In this document: positions 45,787-57,954 of the stretch, in pieces
How the letters are laid out: every line of letters begins with the position of its first letter
Position numbering within the stretch: position 1 is the stretch's first letter
Origin: Ypsolopha sequella
Taxonomy: Eukaryota; Arthropoda; Insecta; Lepidoptera; Ypsolophidae
Assembly: GCA_934047225.1 (NCBI GenBank)
Contig: CAKOHE010000100.1
Span: 1-64,000 of the forward strand
Direction of reading: 5' to 3'
DNA: 64,000 nt
The notes under the pieces: generated by a model
Database searches by the model: none
Told to the model about the DNA's origin: nothing
The model's input: only the letters and a program-made list of their open reading frames with translations
Position numbers and translations under genes: made by a program

Positions 45787-46086
45787 TGTTGTGGACTGTA
45801 TGTAAGGAAAACGCTTGTTTCGATTTGTTCCTTTATTTGCTCTTTATTGTAGGAGAGCTATTATTCAACTGAATGCTGGTACAGTAAACCGCCCTACTTT
45901 TATACACGCCGTTTTGCACACGGCACTAATCTAAACAGTCTTTCTTTGTCTAACTTATATCTATCTCTTTCATAAATTATCTAGCTTATGTCTATCTCTC
46001 TCTATACTCGTTGGGTGCGTCTGTGCGGTACTGCCGTCGGAGACCACCCTATTTTCCGTTTACGGCGAGGCTCGGCGTCCGCAACA
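45787..46086 (-). repeat. BEL/Pao 3' LTR
   Basis: Read on the minus strand this 300-bp segment begins TGTTGCGGAC and ends CCACAACA, so the ends are TGTTG...CAACA. It is preceded by the polypurine tract GGGGGGAGGAA (46087-46097). It contains TATAAAA (at about 45899) and AATAAA-like signals (at about 45838), as expected of an LTR with promoter and terminator. The pol frame upstream ends 37 bp inside it, a common arrangement. No matching 5' LTR is seen in the window. Confidence 0.75.
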
Positions 46087-48468
46087 TTCCTCCCCCCGGC
46101 GTAGCACGCGTAGCCTCCTTTTCTAGGACGACGAGTCTTCTTGCGGGACGTTTGAATACTCCAGTTTTCGTTCGGACGTCTGCTACTCGTACGCCGCCGT
46201 CTGGTCCCTGGTAGGTGCGCTCGATGATGCCCATTGGCCAGGTGTTCCGAGGCAGGGTGTGATCGACGATCACCACGACGTCACCAGGCTGAAGAGATTG
46301 CTCGTTCTGGGTTGGCTCGCCACGTGGTACCAGTGTAGGAAGGTATTCGCGTACCCATCTCTTCCAATAGATGTCTGCGAGTGCTTGACTGGCACGCCAG
46401 GTCCGTCGATCAGCGACATCACATGGGCCCGTAGTAGGAAGACCGGTAGATGTACCCAGAAGGAAGTGATTTGGGGTGAGCGCCTCAGGATCGAGAGGGC
46501 TCACGCTCACATGTGTCAGCGGTCGTGCGTTCACCGAGAACTCTGCCTCGGTCAGGAGTGTTTGTAGGACCTCCTCCGCTGGTTCTCGTTCTTGGAGTGT
46601 TGCCTTCAAAGCTGTCTTGATGGAGCGCACCAGTCGTTCCCAGGCTCCTCCTTGGTTTGGTGCTCCTGGTGGTATGAACCGCCACTCCATTCGATGAAGC
46701 AGCGCTTCGTCTCGCAGGGCGGGTGCCCACTCTGTATAGGCGGCTCGTAGTTCATGATCCGCTCCTTTGAAGTTCGTGGCGTTGTCTGAATACATTAGAC
46801 GTGGCCATCCTCTACGTGCAGCCATTCTGCGCAGCGCCATTAGCGCCGAATCAGTGGAGAGTGACGGCACAAGTTCGATGTGCACGGCGCGTGTGGTGAG
46901 GCACGTGTAGAGTGCGCCCCATCTCTTTTCGCGGCGGCGTCCCACTTTCACCACCATTGGCCCGAAGTAATCTACGCCACAGTTGGTGAACGGGCGATGG
47001 AAAGGGTCCAGGCGGGCGCGTGGCAGGTCTCCGGTAGCTGGCACTCGTGGTCTGGAGCGGCGCACTCGACAGAGAGTGCAGTTGCGTTCCACGGCTCGTA
47101 CTGAAGGCCGTAGGTGGATTATCCAGTACTTTTGTCGAAGGTCGTTCGTCACGCGTTCACGGTTTGCGTGACCAGCAGCACAGTGCTCTTGCAACACGAT
47201 GAGCTTTGTCAGGTGGTGACGTCCATCCAGGATCATGGGTTGCTTCGTCTCAATGGGCGCAGTCGCTGCTTCTATGCGGCCACGGACTCGAAGCACGCCG
47301 TCTTTCAGTACGGGATCCAGTTTGTATAGTCGGCTCCCTTTAGTGATAGGGCGGTTCGATTCGATCTTCTTGATGTCCTGATTGAAGCTCTCTTTCTGTG
47401 CTTGTTGTATGAGCGCTCATTCGGCTCGTTCAATGTGCTGGTGCTCCATTCTTGTAGCTCTGCGCCGGCATATGTCAGTGAATGCCAGTACACGGGCGGT
47501 TGCTCGTACTAGCGTCTCGTACTTGGAGAAACGGGTTGGATCTGGCAACCAGTCGCTTGTCGTCGTAGTATCTTCACTCGTATGGAGAACGTCTTGTTCG
47601 TCGTTTTCCTCGTCGATTGTTTGTTTTGTGGGCCATTGGTCTTCTGGTTCAAATAGGAAGCGCGGCCCTTGAAACCAGCGGTTGTTCTCGCTGATCGGTA
47701 CTTGGGTCATCCTTGTGGCGTCATCAGCTACGTTCTCGCCAGTGGGTAGCCATCGCCATTCTTCTTTGTTAGTGAGCTCTGTGATCTCACCAAGTCGGTG
47801 CGCGACGAAAGGAGTGTATCGTTTTGAGTCGTGGTAAATCCAGTGTACCACGGTTGTGGAGTCACTCCAATAGATTGTTCTGGATATCTCGATACGATGT
47901 TCCCTTTTTATGGTCTCGGCGAGTCTGGCACCGATGACAGCCGCTTGTAGTTCAAGGCGAGGGATGGTCTGTACCCGTCGTGGTGCCACCTTAGCTTTGG
48001 CAGCCACTAGGGCGACTTGGATGCTCCCGTCGCGGTTCAGGATCCTCCAGTAGGCTACAGTAGCGTAGGCCTGCTCGCTTGCGTCACATAGAACGTGCAA
48101 TTCTACACGCTCGTAGCTGCTCAGTCCGTAGCATCGATCTAGACGCAGGTGGGCGATCTCAGTGAGTTGCTGCAGCCAACATGTGAAGAGTTCGTCTTCT
48201 TCCGCGGGGATAGGTTCGTCCCAGGACATTTTGAGGCGCCACAGGCTTTGCAGGATGATCTTGGCTCTGATGGTGTATTGGCTCAGCAGCCCCAGTGGGT
48301 CGTATATTGACATGACCGCGCTGAGTGCTTCTCTTTTTGTTGGTGCGCGGGTCTGTGCTCGTACTTCAGCCGGGACTCGATGCATGGATGTGTTGAATCC
48401 CAACTCATCTCGTTCTGCATTCCAGAAAAGCCTTGTTTCCCAGGTCTTCTCCTCCCAGTTGTGCTGGC
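46049..48468 (-). pseudogene. BEL/Pao pol: RT end, RNase H, integrase
   Basis: Minus-strand polyprotein region. RT C-terminus with PTKREALSAVMSIYDPLGLL; RNase H with LCDAS, IPRLELQAAV and YWSDSTTVVHW; then an in-frame TGA at 47417-47419; then integrase. In the 415-codon frame starting at 47296 the integrase has zinc ligands His38, His43, Cys73 and Cys76, a DDE triad Asp109, Asp171 and Glu220, and the BEL-type C-terminal domain (LTPNHFLLG, YWKRWVREYLP, GDVVVI). One stop is the only lesion seen. The frame ends at the 3' LTR. At the N-terminal side it continues without a break into gypsy sequence, so gag, protease and most of RT are absent. Confidence 0.88.
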
Positions 48469-50449
48469 ACGGTCGCATGTAGGTCAGCTGGTACATCGCA
48501 TAATGTGGTCTTGCGATTAGCGTTCCATCAGCGGGCGTGTCAGGTGAGCACCCGACTCTCGTCTCCGTCGGCTCCTCCTCTCCCGCGAGCTCGCCGGCGT
48601 CCGCTATCACGTCCGGGTCACAGAATACTGTGTCCGGGTCCCACTCGTGTGACACTGAGTCGATTGGCTTCTCAGATCGAGATCTTATCTGGTCTATGTG
48701 TCTTTTAACTTCGCCGTTTGTTTCAGGAATGTGTATTAGATATAAAACAGAACCAATTCTCTTTGTTATTACGCCTTTTATCCAACAGAACCTGTGATTA
48801 TTATAATATTTCATTGTCCACACCAAGTCATTTTCTTTGAATTCTGGTCTCATTTTACCCTTGAACTGTTTAGCCTGTAAAGACTGATTTCGTGCTACTG
48901 TCAAAGCGAGATTAGTGGATGGGGAGGTGGACATTTTTGACGGTAACATTACATCTAATCTAGACCGAAGTGGTCTGCCGTAAAGCAGTTCAGCAGGAGA
49001 TTTTCCTGTGGTAGAATTTTTAGAATTTCTATAATCAAACAAAAATTTGGATATTTGCTCTTGAACAATTTTCTTATTTGTATTACTTAAAAGTATTCCC
49101 TTTAACCCCTTTTTAACAATTTTAACAAAGCTTTCAGCTTGCCCATTGCTCGATGGGTGATACACAGGAGAAAGTACGTGATTTATTCCATTACGCAAGC
49201 AAAATTCCTTAAATTCCTGTGATGTAAAGGAACTACCATTGTCACTTACCAAGGTATGGCTTACTCCGTAACGACCCATAAAATCGTACATTTTATTAAT
49301 AACTGCCCTACTATTGTAAGTTGAATTCATAGAATAACATTCGACCCATTTGGTGTACGCATCTACGATAATCAAAAACATTTGATTATTAAATGGACCT
49401 AAAAAATCCAAGTGAATCCGGTAAAAGGGATGTGGTGGATGCGGCCAGGACGCGAGCGGCGCGTGCGGGGGCGCGGGGCGCAGCTGCGCACACACCCCAC
49501 ACGCCGCCGCTAGCCGCTCCAGCGCTGCGTCCACTCCGGGAAACCACAGCCGACTACGCGCCTCCGCTTTCATTTTGATTATGCCAAAATGTGAACTATG
49601 TAATTCTTTACAAATCGCTTCTCGTAAGGATTCAGGGATAACTATTTTATGTCCGCGCATTACAACTCCGTTTTCATACGATAACTGTGACCTACAATAA
49701 TGATACGGTTTAATTTTTAGATCGTTAACCTTCCTCGGCCAACCTTTAAGAATGTATTTTATGACCGTATTTAAAACTGGGTCGCGTTCTGTTTCCACAC
49801 GCAGCTGGTGTGACGTCACTGGTAAATCTCCCTCTAACACAAAATTAATATACGCCGCGGTGTCCGTACTGAGCTCGGCGCAGACCTGGCTATTACTGAT
49901 GCCTACGCACCCCCCGCCGCTCGAACCCCCCTCATTCGCCTTCAGAACCGGAATTGCCGCTCGGGATAGGTAATCAGCGCTATTCTTATCACTGCGTACA
50001 AATTCTATTTCATAATTATAAGCCGATAAGAATATCGCATAACGTTGTAACCGGTTTGCAGACACCTCCGGAATTCCTTTGTGTGGCCCGAAGATTGTCA
50101 ACAACGGCTTATGATCGGTTCGTAAAATAAAGGGGCTAGACCGGGCATATAGGTATTGGTGAAAACGCCTTACTCCGAATATGATTGCAGTCGCCTCCTT
50201 TTGAATTTGCGCGTATTTCTTTTCGGCCGCGGTCAGAGTTCGAGACGCGTACGCCACGGGCCGCTCGATACCGTCTGCACCTATCTGCGACAAAATACTA
50301 CCGAGACCGGTCGGCGAAGCGTCCACGGTTAATATTAATTTGGCGTCCTGATCAAAATGTGCCAAATATCTATCAGATGACATTTCACTCTTAATTTTCC
50401 GAAATGCTTTGTTCAGAATAAAATGTATATTTCGGAACGCATCCATCAA
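48469..50449 (-). pseudogene. Ty3/gypsy pol C-terminal half: RNase H and integrase
   Basis: Residues 1-660 of a 1,010-codon open frame on the minus strand. RNase H with VDASPTGLG (Asp43) and RTDHKPL. HHCC finger His283, His287, Cys317 and Cys320. Integrase triad Asp348 (IHLDFLG), Asp403 (VSDNGSS) and Glu439 (NGQAES), with 35 residues between the last two, followed by an SH3-like C-terminus (KENDLVW). There are no stops. RT and everything before it is missing; about 50 unrecognised codons stay open upstream (to about 50600). On the other side the frame passes directly into BEL pol with no gypsy LTR between. Confidence 0.88.
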
Positions 50450-50605
50450 TGGTCTATATATTTTGTCTATGGACTTGGAGCTGTCAAAAACGAGGGACGT
50501 GGAATTTTCTTGGTATAGATCGCGGACGATTTTAATATGTGTTATTAAGGGCTTAACCCAAGGGAAATCGGTGCGGACATCGTAAGAAACAGTATTCGAT
50601 CAAGG

Positions 50606-51670
50606 GCTGAAGATATTTTGGCGTGAAGGCCACTTTTGAGTGTATTTCCTGTGTGTGTGAAATAACCTATATCCACGCGGTGTGCGACAAGTGGACTTGT
50701 TAATTACTATTTCTGGGTTCGGATGCATCCCGGGGTAGGAGGGTTGTGTTTAGATTCATCGTGGAAGGTGATCTACGTGTCACGGCACCGACACGCCTTG
50801 GTCTCCGCAGCGAAGGGTCTTCGTGCGAGGACTACTTGATGAGGTCATCATACAACTGTCTGGTAGGACATTTTATATTAAATATTAGATCATAAGATAC
50901 TTGTATACTATAAATCTGGGACAGCTATGGGCCCCTGCTCCAGCTGCAAGTATCGCCCTTTAGCATACAATTAGTGGTGTCTGAGCGTGGTTATGGAATC
51001 CTCGCACCAGTGACGTCGATGCCCGTCACTAGTCAGTATTACTACTTTTTATATGCTACAATTTCTGGTAGCAACGAGCGTTTATATCAAACAATCTTTG
51101 GTAGCCGAGTGTGGTTAATCCCAACTTTGGTTTATATACATATAAACAGCGGAACTGGGCGGCCCCAGTGTCATTGAACTGTTAACATAGCTAGGCTATT
51201 TACATGTACATGTAGCAATTACAAATTGGATTTGTTTAGTGCTTTGAGTAGATAATTGATTACCGGAGGGTACCACACTGATGTGGTTCAGTAATATCAG
51301 TATAAATTGTTAATTTAGTACATATCAAGTGTTCTTGTATTGCAATAACATTATATCATATAACGGTTTATATTATAGATTGGAAATCAACTTGTTAGCT
51401 AATATACGGTTATCTTGGCTTGAATTTATGTACTTACAAGCATGTATACAGTTGCATAGTGGAATGTGCATTCGGGTTTGTGTGTATTGTATACACCAAA
51501 TATAATTTAAATTTGGTAATATAGAATTAGGTAGGAACCTATTTGTTTGTTTAGTATTGACGGACAGTACATACATTGGTAATTGGGAATTAATTTTGCT
51601 AATTAAATTCTATTTATAGGTAGGGTACCTATTGAGCAGTGCTTCTGTATTTTGTGCCGTGTCAGGGTGT
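50606..51670. other. No recognisable gene
   Basis: Mixed-composition DNA. A short piece at about 50990-51015 (GGAATCCTCGCACCAGTGACG) resembles the SINE-like family. Could include 5' flanking DNA of the BEL element interrupted by the next element. Confidence 0.35.
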
Positions 51671-54600
51671 TGTAACAAAATGAGTTCTGAAGTAAAGTAA
51701 GTAGTCTGTAAGAAAACAATTGCGATCCTTGTGACGAGTACTATCTGTAACAAAATAGGTTCTTGGATGTGAAGTACTGTAAGAGAAATATTTATTCTGC
51801 TTAGAGATGTATATACATATGTGTTATGTACAGTCATATGTACGTACAGTACTTAGTATGTATTTATTTAATAATTAAACGATGACCGCTGCAAGCGACA
51901 ACACCCGTAGATGGAAGTTATTGTATTGTATATACCTCTCTACGTCTCCTAAGTTATTATGACATACTTGAGAGTACATCGATTTATTAATTACAAATTA
52001 AATCATTGGCCGTGATTTATTTGTGTGATCGTCTAGTAGATTAGGACACTACGTTATGTTACAAAACGGTTATGCTCAAAACAATGTATATCATAATTCA
52101 ACAAAGAAAAATAAAGTAATCGAGTAAAACGAATGTACTAGTTATTGATTAAATGATACGACTTAGCTATATTCTGCAACTCAGCTATATTTCAAGGCTA
52201 TTATTGCCATTGAAAATCCAAGGGAAAACGAAACACATTATGACTAAATCACTATGTAAAACCACTTTTGATTCAACACTCCGTGAGACGTTAAACGAAT
52301 AACACTTTCATTACTTCGTATGTTGCGCGCGACGTTATATTTTTAATTAGATAAATGATTATGTAATTATCGGATAATATAGTAAAATGTGTGTGTGTGT
52401 GTGTGTGTAACATATAATATTGCAGTTGTTTGGGTTAGAAAAAGGGGTTGATGAACCGTAGATACTCGACGATCGGCGGCTGCAAGCGCTAAGGTGATTT
52501 AGCTAGATGTTTGATATTTGAGGGGATTCTAGACCCAGATGAGTCCAGAATGAAGTGGGGGCCCTACAAAATTAGACGGTAATCTCCCTGACCAACCAAA
52601 TAATTACCCCCACGTTGTCACACAAAATGACACCGCTTCCGAACAAATTCCTGCGAAACAACCTAGACAACACCTTATAACCTAAGTGTCCCTAGAAATT
52701 TACACAGACATACAAAACCTCACAAAAACTGCCTCTAAAGCATTCATTCATCACACCTACGACTTGATCAAGTCAATTTCTAATTTTCTACGCTTGACGT
52801 GTGGACGGGATAATCGTAGGTGCAACCTAAGGAGCCCCTGATGCAGAATTCACCAACTCTGGTTCCGACACAAGCATTATGCAAGGCTTCCCATCAGAGT
52901 TAACAGCCATGTGAACCCCCGGACGTCTCCAGAGACCACAGTCCACAACGACCCCGTCCCTAAACCAGAAAGGGTTCCTAACATAAAACTCAGTATCCAT
53001 ATCATTCACAACAAAAATCTAAATTATGAAGACCTAAAAATGGAAATTGTAAAGAAAAGTCATGTGAGAAATTTTATGCAGAAATCTCGTTCCTGTACCT
53101 GTACCTAAAATCCTGTAGAAGTGGATAAGTGAGAGGGGAAAGAAATAATATGTTGGTGTGACACCCGTAGCTCGCAGTACCTATAAAATCTCGAATTTCT
53201 CACAGACTTTTTGTAAATCGAATATAAAGCAGCACAGCTAGACGTAGAAACTCTAAAGGTCCTAAATTTTGGATAGGAATGAGGGACATATATATATTAT
53301 TCTTTACATAAATAAATTGTGATACAAATAATTGATATATAAAGCTAAGCCGCGTTTCGTATTTAACACTGAAAATATAATTTACTTCACTCCCGACACT
53401 TAATTTCAGAGCTCTGAATTTCAACCGTGCACGTCGCTAATATAAATTATTTCAGAACCGACGCTAAAACTTTATAACACAAACAAAGACGACACTTCGA
53501 CGCGATTTCGCTTCGCCCGTACTAGTGAAAGACCTAGACTTCAGGTGACCTATGACCTATGACCTGTTTATTTTAATCTAAGAAACCAGACTGTACGCGA
53601 CGTGTTTCCTAGATCGACCTGTTTCCAAGCGTCCCGTCACCCAACTGTCCACTCTTTCTCTGTCCCCACCTATGGTTTTTCCCAAATTTTGCATAGTTTT
53701 AAGCTCCGCCCTTCTTCCAGACACATTATTTCGTAAATTAATTAGTTGTCAAACACTACTTGAGGCTTGTTTAGCCAAAAACTCAACAAAAACAGTCAAG
53801 AGCGTGAAACACATTAAAACTAATCTCTTTTTCAACTCGTGAAACATAGATCTACAATAATTTTAGATGTGCCATTCAAATCTATAGAAAATAAGGAAAT
53901 AAACATTTAAATATAGAATGCTGAATAATTTACTAGTACAATTACTGCTATATTAATCTTATCCATGATGCAAATTATTTTGGGCTTTTTTGAATTTCAT
54001 GAAATCGATTAATTGAAAGAAAATGAGGTAGAACACGTTTTATTTTATATGTTTGTGTTCCAAGTCATTTAACCATTATCACTACATCAGACCCAGCCTT
54101 CGAACATGAAATGACACACCTTTCATGATTCAAGTTTTTAAACTAATTTTATCAATAAACATACACCACCTCTCTGATATTTGTAGATCTGTGGCTTCTT
54201 CCAAGATTTTACAAGTTTCACAAAAAATACGAACATGGTTTCAACATCATAAAACTTGACACATTCTCTAGGACCAAACTTATGTTTGTTTTATTGCATG
54301 GGAACTCTAAAAAAAATCATACTGGCGCCAATTGCTAAGTAAAATATAGATGAAAGCGTTTCTATGCCCTGTAGCTTGACCCTTGTGACGCTGTGAAATA
54401 AGGTCGCTAATACGTCCTAAATCCTTTACCTTATCTTAGGCTGTTATTAAATTGTTTATGGAATTCACGTGACATTTCCTTCCATAAAGCTATAAGTGCA
54501 TTCAATTTTGTTTAAAATTGAACTTAAACATGAAGGCATACGAACGATATATCAATTAAATTATTAATATTTGGCTACGCCCACTTATTTAAAATAGGTT

Positions 54601-54724
54601 GGGTCTAATTCTAAATTGCCGAAGTTCAGATCATAGATGGAGTTACTGGTATAAAATAACGAATAAAAGCAGTATAAAGTAATTTATATATTTCTGTATG
54701 AATGAAGGAACTTCAGTCGTTACA
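51671..54724 (+). repeat. Left 3,054-bp terminal direct repeat (LTR)
   Basis: Starts TGTAACAAAATGAG and ends CGTTACA, so the ends are TGTAAC...GTTACA. It is nearly identical over its whole length to 57955-61008; I find one difference (A at about 54413, G in the other copy). It holds a (GT)n tract at about 52388, a triple TGACCT array (53546-53565), and TATAAAA at 54650 close to the 3' end. Small frames inside (for example 52827-53009) look meaningless. Three kilobases is exceptionally long for an insect LTR. Confidence 0.85.
53546..53565 (-). promoter_or_regulatory. Triple AGGTCA direct repeat, 1-bp spacing (DR1)
   Basis: Three perfect AGGTCA hexamers on the minus strand separated by single T bases. 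This is the DR1 half-site arrangement bound by RXR/USP and HNF4-type nuclear receptors. It is repeated at 59830-59849 in the right LTR. Confidence 0.5.
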
Positions 54725-55395
54725 GAGCGCCCGTTGATTGTTGACACAGTTTTTAAATTCGTAGAAAAGAAAACTTGACAAAATCACAATAGTCCACCAA
54801 TTTCACATTTAAATTTCATGAATCTATAGCAGAGGTGCCCTCTCTCAAAATAAAGCCAAACTACATTAAACACCAACTCCGAGAAACTTTCTGAAATCCA
54901 CTCCTCGTTGTACACAAAAAAAAAATCAACACAAGCGCCACCCACCGGATCTCGATTGTAAGTTTTGCAAACCACTCATGCGCAGAGACCCACTCGACGG
55001 TTCAAATCTCGGCATCCACCCTTTAAAAAGCTTTAGGGGTGGTTCAGGCAATATTTAATAGATGGCGCTCTTTCATCCCCAATCGTTCTATAGATTTGAT
55101 AACTAGCTTTTCGCCCGTGATTTCGCCTGACACTCTTTCATACATACGCATTCCACTTAAAACAGACAGACGCACGGACACATACACAGACAAACTTACG
55201 GACCCTATCTTAGATAGACAGACAGACGGACTGACAAACGGACACAAATTTATATAGACCAATTGACGCACCCTATTTTTGTTAGACAGACAGACGGACT
55301 TTAATATAGGCAGACGTACGGTTTTATATATATACCGACACACGTACATACTGACAAACAAACTGATACGAATAATATAGAGAAACGGACGTACT

Positions 55396-56297
55396 GTTTA
55401 TAGTAGAGATGAAACGGATATCCGGTTACTATCCGGTATCCGGCCTATCCGGCCATATTTTTGGTATCCGGTATCCGGCCGGATAGTAGTCGGTATCCGG
55501 CCGGATACCGGATACTTAACTCAACATACAAAAAGTCGTTTAAATCACAAAATAGTTGTATCAATGATTGAATTAATACATAAAGTGAATAAGAATTGAG
55601 CTATGGTAGATAAAGACAAGCTTTACATCAATTGTTGGGAATAAACGTTTATGCTTTTCTTCATACATTACACCAGCTTCTTTTGCTCTCACAATATACC
55701 GAATGTAACTCAACATGTATCTTTTAATAAAAACACATGGTCATACTGAAATCATACTAAACAACTTTTCCAAAGAAACATTCTTGTGGAAATGAAAAAA
55801 TATTTTCATGTTTCCATACTCATTTTGAAAACCTACTTTAAATTTTGAAAGGGCACTGGGCGGGCAGGTTCAATTTTGTCTTTTCAATATGTTACTTTGG
55901 AAAATTTGTTCAGTATGAACAGTATATTACGCGGTTTCATTTAAAAATACCTGTCCATTTATATAAAGTATACACCACTCCAAGGAGACAAAAGATACAT
56001 ATTTACAAATTTCGTTAGGATTGGAAATTGTTTTGCGTTTGCAAACCAGCATTTGTATGATTGTGATACGATCATTTAGAAATGACCTTCATTTAAAAAA
56101 TGCACGAATAATCTCGCCCACTTGCACCCGCACGCACCTTGGTGCGTAATATTTAGACTTGCTCAATTAGTGCGAAACGCATATCTTGAGCCGGATATCC
56201 GGCCGCCGGATATCCGGCTATCCGGCCTAGTGCCTCGCCGGATATCCGGTATCCGGTATCCGGCCAAATCACTATCCGTTTCATCTCTAGTTTATAG
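55396..56297. mobile_element. hAT MITE with TATCCGG subterminal repeats
   Basis: Element 55404-56289 (886 bp) starts TAGAGATGAAACGGATA and ends with its inverse, flanked by the perfect 8-bp repeat GTTTATAG (55396-55403 and 56290-56297). Dense copies of TATCCGG/CCGGATA fill 55417-55515 and 56190-56265, as transposase-binding subterminal motifs do in hAT elements. No transposase is encoded. Confidence 0.9.
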
Positions 56298-56904
56298 TCA
56301 TACTTACATACATATAGACAGAATTTCAATCGGAAATTGTATGTATTTCACTAAGCCGCACTAATCACCTTAATTCTCAATACACAATCCGTTAATATTA
56401 AAGCCTTTTCACACACATATATACTGTTGTTACGTCATTTATTTATAATAAATTGTGTAACTCTAAACTACTTCATTATACGCCTAGATATTTCTCTAAT
56501 CGCTTTAAAAATAATACTTATATCTTTCAAAAACCTCGTGAACGAAGAGTGCAGTCCAGATCGTATCTCAGACAAATTAAATTTATTTAAATTTGTAAAA
56601 CTATAGAACGCAGTTCAAATCGTGGCTCAGATAAATTTAATTGCTCAATTCCGACAAGTGCCAACATGTACACACATGACATAAAACGCTTCCACTTCCC
56701 AGAGAGAGATAAAACCAATATCTAATTTATAATACCTATCATGTAATAAATTTCCCAAAACAATTGTAAACAACATATAACTGTGATCTTCTACTAAATT
56801 TAATTATATTTGTAATATAGTTCTTACAAACTATTAAATTATTAGAACTAACTGCTGTAGTTAACATAAATTATGATAGACAAATCTGAACGTGAAACAC
56901 TATA

Positions 56905-56972
56905 AACCAGAGATTCGAACTCGGTCCTCTCGCTTACCAAGCGACTTTGCTACCAACTGTACCTATGCCCTC
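56905..56972 (-). other. tRNA-like segment
   Basis: On the minus strand TACAGTTGGTAGC (A box) and GAGTTCGAATCTC (B box) bracket a hairpin with TTGGTAA loop (a Thr-type GGT anticodon). The acceptor stem does not pair cleanly, so it is more likely a SINE head or tRNA relic than a working gene. Confidence 0.45.
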
Positions 56973-57954
56973 GACCATTCTCTACTTCTAACGGAAGTCA
57001 AAAAAAAAACCAGCAGCCGTGCTTTATTTAACTTCGGGTTTTAAAATTTATAATCTGATTTGTCTGATACGCCCGTAGTCTATAAATTATTGATTTGTCT
57101 AGATCATGAATATCGAAAACTACATACTACGAGAATTCATAACAGAAAGAAAGTGAAGAGCCAAAAAAATAAAGAAAACCTAAGACGGAATTTTGACGCC
57201 CCAATAAATTAATCAAAGTACCGGCCATAAAGTAAACAAGTGCCGTCTCTCAAAAATTGAATGCTCTAAACCACAAAACAACAAAAAAAAGTGAAAACAG
57301 TTAAACCCATCTAAAGTACTAACGCCATTCCATTTCTAAGGAATTTTGGCGCCGGCGCCGCCGGGGTGCTTGCCTTCTAAATAATAGTAACAAACATCTG
57401 TGTTGTACAGATTTCTTGTTTACTTTTATTTTCTATGAATACAAGATGAATAAGAAATAGTTTGTAAACCCCATTTAGTTTTAACTATAAGATGAATTTA
57501 CCTAGCTTTAACTCAAACAAATGATCTAGCTAGAAGAATCTCGTAATTTAGGTATAATGATTAGACAGTTTAGAGACATACGTATGTGATACCTAGGCCC
57601 AAGTAAATAACTTATAACTTGTTATGTTCTATTATATAAATGACACAGAGCCACGAACATCACGTAAAATAATAGCATTATTTGAAACAAAAACTACTGT
57701 AACCAAAAAAATTAAACACATGTTTTGTCAGCATCGTCGTGACCAACCTCGTGTTTACAAAAAAAAACGCATAGTTTTGTAGCGGTAAAAGCTTTCGTTT
57801 TGACTATTCGTAAATAATAAAGCTTTGTGAATTATGATATGTGGAACTTTCTAACCGTTTTGTATGAATGCAACCCAGACTCTTTTATTTAGGTTCTCGT
57901 ATTATACAATAATACAAGATTGAATGACCTAAATCCTTGGTCACGTGGACCATC

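Larger units (their letters stand above)
54725..57954 (+). mobile_element. Internal region of the giant-LTR element, non-coding
   Basis: 3,230 bp between the two LTRs with no gag, pol or other protein motif. After the left LTR the sequence GAGCGCCCGTTG resembles a degenerate TGGCGCCC-type primer-binding site. No purine tract precedes the right LTR. Contents: a B-box-like GGTTCAAATCTC (54991), degenerate (GACA)n (55160-55390), the hAT MITE at 55404, and a tRNA-like segment at 56905. With flanking GTGT duplications (51667-51670 and 61009-61012), the whole 51671-61008 unit looks like a LARD-type non-autonomous retrotransposon. Confidence 0.65.

Noticed and set aside
46259..49973. Plus-strand frames between 46.2 and 50.4 kb
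   Set aside because: All lie antisense to the gypsy-BEL pol frame and contain no motifs.
52827..53108. Small protein frames inside the giant LTR (also 59111-59392)
   Set aside because: They are duplicated only because the LTR is duplicated. They overlap on opposite strands and show no family features.
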